Position numbers and translations under genes: made by a program
Notes under the pieces: generated by a model
Databases searched by the model: none
Told to the model about the DNA's origin: nothing
What the model saw: the letters and a program-made list of their open reading frames with translations, nothing else
Shown here: positions 1 through 7,279 of the stretch, in pieces
Position numbering within the stretch: position 1 is the first letter of the stretch
How the letters are laid out: each line of letters opens with the position of its first letter
Source: Tritrichomonas musculus
Taxonomy: Eukaryota > Parabasalia > Tritrichomonadida > Tritrichomonadidae
Length of the DNA stretch: 64,000 nucleotides
NCBI GenBank assembly: GCA_039105265.1
Contig: JAPFFF010000014.1
Location: forward strand, 1,612,001-1,676,000
Direction of reading: 5' to 3'

Positions 1-83
1 GAACATTCATTCATTTGACTTACATAAATATCAAATTATATTTTACATAATTTTATACTTTTTTCTTTACATTAAATGGAACA
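1..83 (+). repeat. Left terminal inverted repeat carrying a start codon
   Basis: Perfect inverted partner of 2791-2873. The repeat runs through the ATG at 76-78 and on to base 83, so it contains the upstream region and the first two codons (Met-Glu) of the 103-residue frame. A TCAAAT initiator-like motif lies near 31-36. Confidence 0.9.
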
Positions 84-387
84 ACAATCAAAAGTAATTG
101 ATTCAACTATTAGTCTTAGCAACATATCTGATTTAGAATTATTGAAACAATTAATCAAAGAATTAATTAGAGATGATGAAATTGCAGCTTTACGTAAATT
201 ATTACGAGTAAACAAGAATTGTATGAAATTCAAAACAAAAGACCTTAACGATGAATTATATAAAGATGGATATAGATTTGTAAAGAGAAATGGTGTAATG
301 ACATATATTACATCAAAGCAAAAGCCAAAATATGGAGAGAGTATTGAAAAATGTCAATCAGTTTTGAATAAAATTAATAATAATTAA
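76..387 (+). CDS. Small element-encoded protein, unknown (103 aa)
   Basis: An intact frame starting inside the left terminal repeat. The product is basic and mostly helical by eye, with a Leu/Ile-rich amphipathic stretch at about residues 13-45 and a Lys/Tyr-rich end. No family is recognised. Its ATG and upstream DNA are duplicated at the other end of the element, so it probably shares transcription signals with the 498-residue frame. It is followed after 104 bases by a second same-strand frame. It could be a DNA-binding or regulatory protein; that is inference only. Confidence 0.5.
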   Translation: MEQQSKVIDSTISLSNISDLELLKQLIKELIRDDEIAALRKLLRVNKNCMKFKTKDLNDELYKDGYRFVKRNGVMTYITSKQKPKYGESIEKCQSVLNKINNN

Positions 388-491
388 TTATTTTTATACT
401 TATATAATATTTTTCTAATGTTTTCATAATATTTTTAATGCTTACGTAATTTTATATAATACATTTCAATTTTTTTTAAATTTCAAATATC

Positions 492-977
492 ATGAGTAAT
501 AGCAAGCCTTTTGATTCTTTAATCAAATTATTTGATATGCCTAAGCTTAAAACTAATACGAGTAATAACCCTAGTAGAAACGTGCATCAAACCTCTAACT
601 CAATAGAAACATCTAACTTCAACGTAGGCTCAGAAATCATTACAAGCACTACCGAGCCAACTCTCCAGAGGCTGGTTGCAGACGAGAAGAAAAAGAAATG
701 GAATGCATACATGAGACAATATAATGCAAAGAAGAAGCAAGAACGAGAAGATAGATTAAATAAAGTTGCATTAACTATAAACAATTGTGAGAAACTATAC
801 GATGTCAAAGAAATTAATCAAATATTGATTAATAATATAGTTATATTAATTGAAATCTGTAATAACAATATTAATAGGCTAGATAAAACTACAATAAATA
901 ACAAATTACTTAATAGTATGAATGATATAAAAGAATATTCATTAATATTGCAAGAAGCAGTAAAATCGATAATTTAA
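492..977 (+). CDS. Element-encoded protein, unknown (161 aa)
   Basis: Intact frame with a TCAAAT initiator-like motif just before the ATG at 492, like host genes. The first ~60 residues are Ser/Asn/Thr-rich and probably disordered. A strongly basic stretch around residues 66-85 contains the motif KKKWNAYMRQYNAKKK, which resembles a basic nucleic-acid-binding helix. The remaining ~75 residues are Ile/Asn/Leu-rich and look helical. Function not recognised. Codon use (many AAT, ATA, TTA) is at least as AT-rich as that of the neighbouring host genes. Confidence 0.5.
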   Translation: MSNSKPFDSLIKLFDMPKLKTNTSNNPSRNVHQTSNSIETSNFNVGSEIITSTTEPTLQRLVADEKKKKWNAYMRQYNAKKKQEREDRLNKVALTINNCEKLYDVKEINQILINNIVILIEICNNNINRLDKTTINNKLLNSMNDIKEYSLILQEAVKSII

Positions 978-1301
978 ACAATATTTTTATATAGTTTTCG
1001 GTCTGCGGGAATTCCCGTAGACCCAGAAATATGTTCTAAAAGTCGGGAATTAATCGAAGATTAATCCACAGCGAAGCCTGAAAAGTAGGGGAATTCCCCC
1101 ATCTGAAAAATCCGGAAAGTTCCAACTTTCGGAAAAATCGGAAAAGTTGGAAAAGTTGGGGAAATTCTATGAGTTCATTCAAATAATTTCATTCAGGTGG
1201 CAAATTGTAGATTTACCACAAGACGAAGTCAATTACAGATTTTTCGGATTTTCCTATAATTATTGAACCGAATGAGAGAGACTCAAAAATAAATAATTTA
1301 T
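978..1301. other. Convergent intergenic region with GC-rich hairpin array
   Basis: This gap separates two converging frames and is packed with short inverted repeats, unlike the AT-rich gaps elsewhere. Seen directly: a 24-bp palindrome with one mismatched pair at 1000-1023 (centre CGGGAATTCCCG), a TTAATC/GATTAA stem at 1050-1064, the perfect palindrome GGGGAATTCCCC at 1088-1099, and a GAAAGTT/AACTTTC stem within 1112-1132. They could form transcript 3' ends for both strands, or act in replication; the sequence does not decide. Confidence 0.75.
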
Positions 1302-2798
1302 TTAAAAGTCATCATCATATTCTAAATCAATTTCATACTCATATGGAATATCATCATCATCTGATAAAGGCCATAATTGATTTCCTTCAGCATCGATAAT
1401 AATACCTTCTGGTTTTGTATCAAATGTATCTGTTATTTCATATCCGTTATGTGTATAATGAAACTCTTGACAATCTTCAAATAAAGGTACTTCAGTTAAT
1501 GGTGTATCTGGATTTATTTTCAATGTTAGAGCATATAAATCTTGAAAATTCATTTTTGAGAACATATCATTTTTCATCATCTCGATTAATAATTCCAATG
1601 AATTTAAATAGTATTTCTCACGTGAATCTCTTTTATAAGTTCCTGTATTCCTCTTACTAACTACTTTGTTACCATTATCAACCCATTTCAATTCTTCATA
1701 ATTCTTAATGAAATATCTTGTATATTGAGTCATCTCAAATTTAAAATAATGTTGCTTATATAATGCTAATTCAACATGATATTTAGCTTTACTTTCATCA
1801 ACTCCTCTATCAAGTATTCTGAATTGAGGTTTCTCGCAATCTTCATCATAATAATGCACTTTACAATGAATGTGTTGTTCGCGGCATATAAAATCTAAGT
1901 CTTTATTGTTATGATAATTAGTGATAATTTCATCCATTCCTCTAGGGTTTTTGGTCATTAATCTTAATGCAACAGCATTTAATTTATCATCTGGTATTAA
2001 ATCTCTTAGTGACCAAATAACACATGGCACTTCAATGCAAGCTCGTCTCTCAAAATAATTATCTTCTCGAGCAAATATTTGATATCTTCTTAAGTCAATA
2101 AAGGTTTTGTTCCAATAACCAAAGAATGAGCCTCCTCTATCATTATTCACTTTTGATTCATATGTATTTTTGTATAACGATATTTCAGAGAATAATGACC
2201 AATATGGTAATTCTGGATGGCCTTGTTCATAGAAATATTCTGGTGGCCTACTATCAATATCGAATATCAATCCTCCATCTTTCAATCTGTTAATTAGTTC
2301 TTGAAATGTATCAGCTCTTAATGGTACTTTAACCCAATTATATCCTTTATCATCAGAAACCTTGTAATTAAAGAAATATTTATCATCTGCATTTATTCGT
2401 GGTGCAACAACATTTTGAAGAATATGAACTAAATCATTATTCAATCTTTGTTTTCCATAATTATTTAATGGTTCAAAATTTACTCTCCAATTTGTTGGCG
2501 AATCTGTTATTGTATTAATGATTTCATTAACTAATTCATTTTGTTTTTCTTCTGAGTTATATCTCTTCCAATCTAAGAATGATTTTATCAATTTACGATT
2601 CTGTTTTGATGCAGATTCATTTTCATTTGCTTCTTCTTTAGTTCTTATTCTGTAGAATTCTTTCAATTGATTTCTATGTGTAATTAAGTCATTTAAGAAT
2701 GCTTGATGCTTCTTACCATGAGGTCTTCTATCATGATTTATCAAAGGTTGTTCACCAATATTCATGAAATCGTTTTCGAAATCCATATTATGTTCCAT
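1302..2798 (-). CDS. Polinton/Maverick PolB amino-terminal-like protein (498 aa)
   Basis: Intact frame whose ATG lies in the right terminal repeat. The middle contains an IEVPCVIWSLRDLIPDD segment and, further on, YKQHYFKFEMTQYTRYFIKN, followed by a KRDSREKYYLNSLELL-type stretch. From memory these resemble the amino-terminal part of trichomonad Maverick DNA polymerase B. The exonuclease and palm motifs (such as DTDS or YGDTDS) are absent. The protein ends in an acidic tail (DDDDIPYEYE ... YDDDF). It is therefore a stand-alone domain rather than a polymerase. It could bind terminal repeats or protein-prime replication, but that is speculation. An alternative is an unrelated trichomonad protein with similar composition. 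Confidence 0.55.
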   Translation of the reverse strand: MEHNMDFENDFMNIGEQPLINHDRRPHGKKHQAFLNDLITHRNQLKEFYRIRTKEEANENESASKQNRKLIKSFLDWKRYNSEEKQNELVNEIINTITDSPTNWRVNFEPLNNYGKQRLNNDLVHILQNVVAPRINADDKYFFNYKVSDDKGYNWVKVPLRADTFQELINRLKDGGLIFDIDSRPPEYFYEQGHPELPYWSLFSEISLYKNTYESKVNNDRGGSFFGYWNKTFIDLRRYQIFAREDNYFERRACIEVPCVIWSLRDLIPDDKLNAVALRLMTKNPRGMDEIITNYHNNKDLDFICREQHIHCKVHYYDEDCEKPQFRILDRGVDESKAKYHVELALYKQHYFKFEMTQYTRYFIKNYEELKWVDNGNKVVSKRNTGTYKRDSREKYYLNSLELLIEMMKNDMFSKMNFQDLYALTLKINPDTPLTEVPLFEDCQEFHYTHNGYEITDTFDTKPEGIIIDAEGNQLWPLSDDDDIPYEYEIDLEYDDDF

Positions 2799-2873
2799 TT
2801 AATGTAAAGAAAAAAGTATAAAATTATGTAAAATATAATTTGATATTTATGTAAGTCAAATGAATGAATGTTC
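2791..2873 (-). repeat. Right terminal inverted repeat carrying a start codon
   Basis: Perfect inverted partner of 1-83. Its inner end includes the ATG (2798-2796) of the 498-residue minus-strand frame, so both outer frames begin Met-Glu from the same duplicated sequence. Outside it the sequence changes to unrelated DNA at 2874. Confidence 0.9.
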
Positions 2874-2910
2874 ATAGCTGAGAAACAATGAATTATCTCT
2901 CAATAAAATG

Positions 2911-2988
2911 TGGCTAATTGCCTTGAAATTGTGAGGACTGGGATGCCATGTTTGCATGGCGTCCAAGGACTCACAATTATATACTACT
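2911..2988. repeat. 78-bp perfect direct repeat, copy 1 (hairpin-forming)
   Basis: Identical base for base to 3259-3336. Inside it ATTGTGAG pairs with CTCACAAT and GCCATG pairs with CATGGC, giving an imperfect hairpin of about 50 bases. The G+C content is far above the surrounding DNA. Confidence 0.9.
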
Positions 2989-3258
2989 TTTTTGTTTCAT
3001 ACTTTGTGATAAATTATGTTACTTTAAATTAATAGGTTCTTAATTAATAATCTCCACAGGTTGCAAATTCGTAAATTCCTTAGTGTGGTATGGTGGAAAC
3101 TAATGTCAATTGAAGGTAACAATCTAGGACCCAGTCTTAATAGCGAGTGTGGAATGTTACCGAAGGTAACTGACGCACGAAGGCAAAAAGGCGCAATAGT
3201 GAGCGCAGCGAACGGTCTGGACGTTTACGTCCAGAATTGCGACTCTTTTGTTCACTAC
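2989..3258. other. 270-bp spacer with two perfect short hairpins
   Basis: The second half of this interval is GC-rich. It has the perfect hairpin GTTACC-GAA-GGTAAC at 3156-3170 and the perfect 8-bp-stem hairpin TCTGGACG-TTTA-CGTCCAGA at 3216-3235. A 73-codon open frame here (3061-3282) overlaps these structures and the downstream repeat, and is not believed. The style resembles the hairpin array at 1000-1132, suggesting a common origin. Confidence 0.7.
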
Positions 3259-3336
3259 TGGCTAATTGCCTTGAAATTGTGAGGACTGGGATGCCATGTT
3301 TGCATGGCGTCCAAGGACTCACAATTATATACTACT
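3259..3336. repeat. 78-bp perfect direct repeat, copy 2 (hairpin-forming)
   Basis: Identical to 2911-2988, in the same orientation, 270 bases downstream. See copy 1 for the internal pairing. Confidence 0.9.
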
Positions 3337-4013
3337 AATTTACTGATATTGGTACAGAATTTTGAGGGGATTTAAGCCTAACAAACATTTCTACTCAATT
3401 CTTTTATAACTTTTTGTGAATAAAAAATTAAAACTACGCCCCTCGAGAGGATTTAAAAATAATCATAATATAATATCATACATTATAATTTAATTCTAAT
3501 ATAAAATAATTATCCCCATAAAATTAATATTATAGTTAGATATTAATATTTTCTAAAATTTTTTTCTAAAATAAATTTATCTCATTTATATTATAATATT
3601 ATATATATATTAATTAGAAATTATATCAATAATTCTATTTAGAATATGATAAAATGAATAAATAATCAATATTGTTTCAACTTCAATCATATTCTTCAAA
3701 ATATGTTAAATTTGAATTTCGACGTATGAACTTTCAAATAGTGTGATACTGATATATAATATACATAATCAATTATATACTTTATTTTATTTAAAAAATC
3801 TATCATAGAGAAGCTACTTTTTCTTTTTTGGTGTTATATGTTTTTTCTTTAATATTGTTTACTCGAGAATTTTTTCGTTAGTTGGAAAATTAAAAATATG
3901 AATCAAATTATTTGATTGAATTTTTTTCAATTCATGACAGAAACTTTGAACTTTTTGATAATTTTTTGATTTTCTGTCAATAACAAATTCAATTCGTAAA
4001 ATAGCAAATGATT
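3337..4013. other. AT-rich intergenic region, nothing coding seen
   Basis: About 680 bases of AT-rich DNA with no credible frame. The motif GAGGGGATTTAA near 3364 recurs as GAGAGGATTTAA near 3444, next to a small CCTCGAGAGG hairpin. No RNA gene or transposon end is recognised. Confidence 0.6.
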
Positions 4014-4020
4014 TCACAAT
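4014..4020 (+). promoter_or_regulatory. Initiator (Inr) of the XRN-like gene
   Basis: TCACAAT, with the presumed +1 A at 4016, eight bases before the ATG at 4024. It fits the trichomonad initiator TCA+1-Py-(T/A) known from T. vaginalis. Confidence 0.5.
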
Positions 4021-4023
4021 TAA

Positions 4024-5973
4024 ATGGTGATTCAATTTCTCATTAAATGGATTAACCAGAATTTTTCTGAATGTGCTACTAAAACAGAAAGGAATGCCAC
4101 GCAGTGCGATACTTTATTTATTGATGCATTTCAATTATATTTTAATGCTCTCGAAAATAGTGAAGATCATGACACTTTCGTTCGAAAATATTTGGGATCT
4201 GTTAGAAATTCGGTTTTATCTAGCAATCCGAGCCAAACTATTTTTATTTTTCTTGATGGACCTTGTCCAGCAATTAGATTTCAAAAATTGCGTGAAAGAT
4301 GGTTTGCTTCATGCCACATAGATGGATTTGAGATTGATAACGATGATTTTGAGTTAGATGAAAGAGAGTCAGATGAAGAAACAGCTCATGCTGCGCTTGA
4401 AAAATACATTAAAAAATTAATTAATTACGATAATGTAAATGCAAAATCAATTATATATAGTTCTGTTACTACTCCTGGAGAATCTAAATACAAATTTTTC
4501 AATTATTTTAGAGAAATGAAAAATGATAAAGATTATATTGAAAATTCGAGGAATTTCATACTGTCAAATACAAATGAAATGTTTTTTTTAGCACTCCAAT
4601 TTATCGACGATCACTTTTTTATACTAAAGCCAAATCATATGTTATACGATATCGATATTTTTCGAAATTTAATATTATACTATATGACTCTTGAAGAACC
4701 GTTTCCAGGTTCAAATGGAGCTGATCAGCAGCATAACAAGATAAATAAGGAGCAATATGATTCTGTTGTTTCTAAAATGAATCATCACTTAAAGCAGCAA
4801 ATAATTAATGATGTTATTGGATTATCTATTGTAGTCTCAAGTGAAAATTTTCCACCCTTTCCAGAAATAAAACGTTTAGGAACTACTGCTTATACTTTTT
4901 CAAAAGTTCTAAATTCTTATAAAGAACTTAACCAACCTTACATATCAATACAAATTAGAATGAGTGCAAATAAAACAAAAGCAAGCAAAATTCCAGAATT
5001 TACTCCATTAATAGTAGATAATTGTTTTTGTTTGCCTTCACTTCAAAAGATAATGAGAAAGTTTATGCAAATTTACTGTGAAAATAAAAAAGTTGGTAAA
5101 AAAGCAGCAGATGTAAATAAAAATTCAAAAGCAAATAAAAATGTTAATGCTTTTGATATAGGAATTGATGTTAGCAATGATTTTTATCAATCAAAAAATG
5201 ATGGGCCAAATTTGCATTCAAAATCCAAATCAAAAAAGAAATCAAATAAAAAGGAAGCAAATATTTTTGATGTTGGTATCTACGATAGTGATGATAATGA
5301 TAATGAAAGTGATAACGATGAAAATGTCCAAGATGAAACTGAATTTGAAGATAAAATAGATGATAATCATTATTCGGAAAATAATAATGATTTTGATTTT
5401 GAGATCTGCAATGAAGAAGATGATGATGATGAAAATAATGTTGATGACTATCAAATAGAATCCCAACAATTGTTTCGATTATTTAACTTTACATGGCAAC
5501 TATATTCTAATAATTGCCCATCATGGTCATTTTATTACCAATTTAAAGGATCGCCTCCGCTTGATATTGCTTTAGATTTGATGCAGCAAGAAGGTATTGA
5601 AGCTTTTAATACTGAGGATGCAAATGATATAACAGATCCAATGTTTAAAAATTTTGTTATTTACCCAGTTGAAGTAAAAAATCAATTTCCTCCTTGTTTA
5701 TATGATTTAAAGATTCCACCATCTCCAATTGCAAAGTATTGGCCTCTTGGAGCTGTTGATCCAAAAGATATTCCGATCATGAATCTTAAAGAAGTCAAAA
5801 AATATTTTAATGCAGCAAGAAAGAAAATGAATGAAAGCGAACTTAGGCGAGGAGAAATATCCAAAACTGAAGTGATAACTAAATCTCCAAAAAGAAGGCA
5901 GCAATCAAGATTTAATAGACAAGGGTTCCAACAGCCTAGAACTTATAATGTAAATCCATTTGATGACTTTTAA
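4024..5973 (+). CDS. Divergent XRN-family 5'-3' exoribonuclease, probably inactive (649 aa)
   Basis: XRN proteins degrade 5'-monophosphate RNA in cytoplasm (Xrn1) or nucleus (Xrn2). Family signs: LFIDAFQLYF with Asp34, FIFLDGPCPAIRFQKLRERW with Asp78 (family: DGVAPRAKMxQQRxRR), TPGESKYKF around residues 150-158 (family: TPGEGEHK), and a late CPSWSFYYQFKGSPP (family: PSWxWYYPYHYAP). However, the second Glu of GEGE is Lys155, and the downstream DAD metal-binding motif reads NTN at 182-184. Several metal ligands thus appear lost. The family's conserved core is interrupted by a Lys/Ser- and Asp/Glu-rich insert at about 355-475. The C-terminal 50 residues are Lys/Arg/Gln-rich. A catalytically dead RNA-binding relative is the likeliest reading. 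Confidence 0.75.
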   Translation: MVIQFLIKWINQNFSECATKTERNATQCDTLFIDAFQLYFNALENSEDHDTFVRKYLGSVRNSVLSSNPSQTIFIFLDGPCPAIRFQKLRERWFASCHIDGFEIDNDDFELDERESDEETAHAALEKYIKKLINYDNVNAKSIIYSSVTTPGESKYKFFNYFREMKNDKDYIENSRNFILSNTNEMFFLALQFIDDHFFILKPNHMLYDIDIFRNLILYYMTLEEPFPGSNGADQQHNKINKEQYDSVVSKMNHHLKQQIINDVIGLSIVVSSENFPPFPEIKRLGTTAYTFSKVLNSYKELNQPYISIQIRMSANKTKASKIPEFTPLIVDNCFCLPSLQKIMRKFMQIYCENKKVGKKAADVNKNSKANKNVNAFDIGIDVSNDFYQSKNDGPNLHSKSKSKKKSNKKEANIFDVGIYDSDDNDNESDNDENVQDETEFEDKIDDNHYSENNNDFDFEICNEEDDDDENNVDDYQIESQQLFRLFNFTWQLYSNNCPSWSFYYQFKGSPPLDIALDLMQQEGIEAFNTEDANDITDPMFKNFVIYPVEVKNQFPPCLYDLKIPPSPIAKYWPLGAVDPKDIPIMNLKEVKKYFNAARKKMNESELRRGEISKTEVITKSPKRRQQSRFNRQGFQQPRTYNVNPFDDF

Positions 5974-6344
5974 AGATTTTCTTTTTTGTTTATTTCCAAA
6001 AAATAAAAGAGGCAATTCACCTCAAATTCTCTTAGTTTATTAATATTTTGTTTAAAAATGAATGTTTAGATATTAGCATTTATATATTTTATATATATAA
6101 TAATAATTATTTTTTGAAATATCCTTAAAAATTTGTTTATTACTTAAGATACAAGATAGTTTTTTAAAAATTTATTTGAATGGATAAATAGGTGTTAATT
6201 CATAGAAACTTTTGAAAAATTTTTAATTCATAATTCAAAATTCAATTTAATTATTTTTTTAACAACAATTATTCTTTCAAAAGAATTAAACGTTTGAATA
6301 GTTTATATGATTTTAAATGGTCATTGTTTTTTGTGCTGATTAGC
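5974..6344. other. Intergenic region between XRN-like and FAD synthase genes
   Basis: AT-rich DNA. The upstream stop codon forms TAAA, as in trichomonad poly(A) signals. No other feature is seen. An in-frame TTG extension (6294-6344) before the FAD synthase ATG is open but probably untranslated. Confidence 0.6.
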
Positions 6345-7007
6345 ATGCTTACCAGCTTTTTATCTAAATTTTCAGCACCTCTTAATAAAAAAATTGAAGA
6401 ATCATTTCGTATCATTAATCTTGCTTATGCAAAATACCGCCAGGATGTTTGTATTTGTTTTAACGGAGGAAAAGATTCAACAGTACTGCTTGATCTTGTT
6501 TACAGATACCATACAGAAACAAAATTTTCGAAAGAATTTCAGTTAAAGTCATTTTTCCTTAAATCAAATGACGAATTTCCAGAAATGAGTCAATATATTG
6601 ATGAAGTTAAGAATTACTGGAAACATGACTTCAATACAATCGAAACATCCTCTCTTAGAGATGGTCTCTCTACAATTATTGATAAATATGGAATGAGGGC
6701 AATATTTCTTGGAGTCCGAAAATCAGATCCTGAAGGAGCAAACGTTCGTAGCTTTGAACCTACATCAAATGGATATCCAAAAGCTATGCGTATATTTCCT
6801 TTACTTGACTGGACTTATAAAGATATATGGGACTATCTTGATACATTAAAGCTTCCTGTTTGTGAACTTTACAGCAAAGGATTTACATCAATTGGGGCTC
6901 CATCAAGAACAAAACCAAATCCACATTTATATAATTCAAATACAAATGCGTATAGGCATGCCCGAGAATTGAATAATGAAAATCTTGAGAGGGTTGGGCG
7001 AAATTGA
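6345..7007 (+). CDS. FAD1: FAD synthase (FMN adenylyltransferase), PAPS-reductase fold (220 aa)
   Basis: Transfers AMP from ATP to FMN to make FAD, in the cytosol. The PP-loop motif FNGGKDST lies near residues 39-46. Downstream are LGVRKSDPEGA, a MRIFPLLDWTYKDIWDYL segment and GFTSIGAPSRTKPNP. These match the eukaryotic Fad1p/FLAD1 catalytic domain (family: LGxRRxDP, MRxxPxLDWxYxDxW, GYTSLG). The molybdopterin-binding-like domain found in animal FLAD1 is absent, so this is the short fungal/protist type. The open frame extends upstream from a TTG at 6294; I start at the first ATG, 6345. It converges with the Mtr4 gene, leaving 272 bases. Confidence 0.88.
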   Translation: MLTSFLSKFSAPLNKKIEESFRIINLAYAKYRQDVCICFNGGKDSTVLLDLVYRYHTETKFSKEFQLKSFFLKSNDEFPEMSQYIDEVKNYWKHDFNTIETSSLRDGLSTIIDKYGMRAIFLGVRKSDPEGANVRSFEPTSNGYPKAMRIFPLLDWTYKDIWDYLDTLKLPVCELYSKGFTSIGAPSRTKPNPHLYNSNTNAYRHARELNNENLERVGRN

Positions 7008-7279
7008 TAATCGGGTTTTAATCTAGAAATTGGATTAATGTTTTTTATTTCTCAAAGAAAAAATGATCTAATTAAACATATATTTTGTTCAAAAGTTTAT
7101 TAATAAAAAATTGTATCATCTCATTCATTTATATTATTATTTACTATTTTATTAACCAAAAGCCTTTCATTAAAATACATTGATCTTTCAATTTTTCAAA
7201 TCAAATTTAATTATTGAAATATAAATATTTAACATCGTATAATTTTTTACTGAAAACATTAAAAAAAAAATTAAATATC

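Larger units (their letters stand above)
1..2873. mobile_element. Short Polinton/Maverick-derived unit with 83-bp inverted ends
   Basis: The first 83 bases are repeated, perfectly and inverted, at 2791-2873. Between them lie two plus-strand frames (76-387, 492-977) and one minus-strand frame (1302-2798) that converge on a hairpin-rich centre. The minus-strand protein looks like the amino-terminal region of trichomonad Maverick family-B DNA polymerases. The unit therefore reads as a much shortened Maverick-derived element, lacking the exonuclease, polymerase, integrase, capsid and ATPase genes of a 15-20 kb element. Perfect end identity and open frames suggest a young or recently homogenised copy. 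The left end coincides with the window edge, so the true terminus and target duplication cannot be seen. Family assignment is from remembered motifs, not a search. Confidence 0.55.

Noticed and set aside
3061-3282. 73-codon plus-strand frame
   Set aside because: It overlaps two hairpins and part of the 78-bp repeat, has no family likeness and no initiator; most likely chance in GC-rich repeat DNA.
2911-3336. Possible small LTR element (78-bp direct repeats around 270 bp)
   Set aside because: Too short, no primer-binding site, no coding region and the repeats are themselves hairpins; treated as a repeat pair.
5242-5469. Ile-rich minus-strand frame resembling a membrane protein
   Set aside because: It is the complement of the Asp/Glu/Asn-rich insert of the XRN-like gene.
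6294-6344. N-terminal hydrophobic extension of FAD synthase from TTG
   Set aside because: No ATG; the family starts close to the later Met, and a cytosolic enzyme needs no hydrophobic leader.
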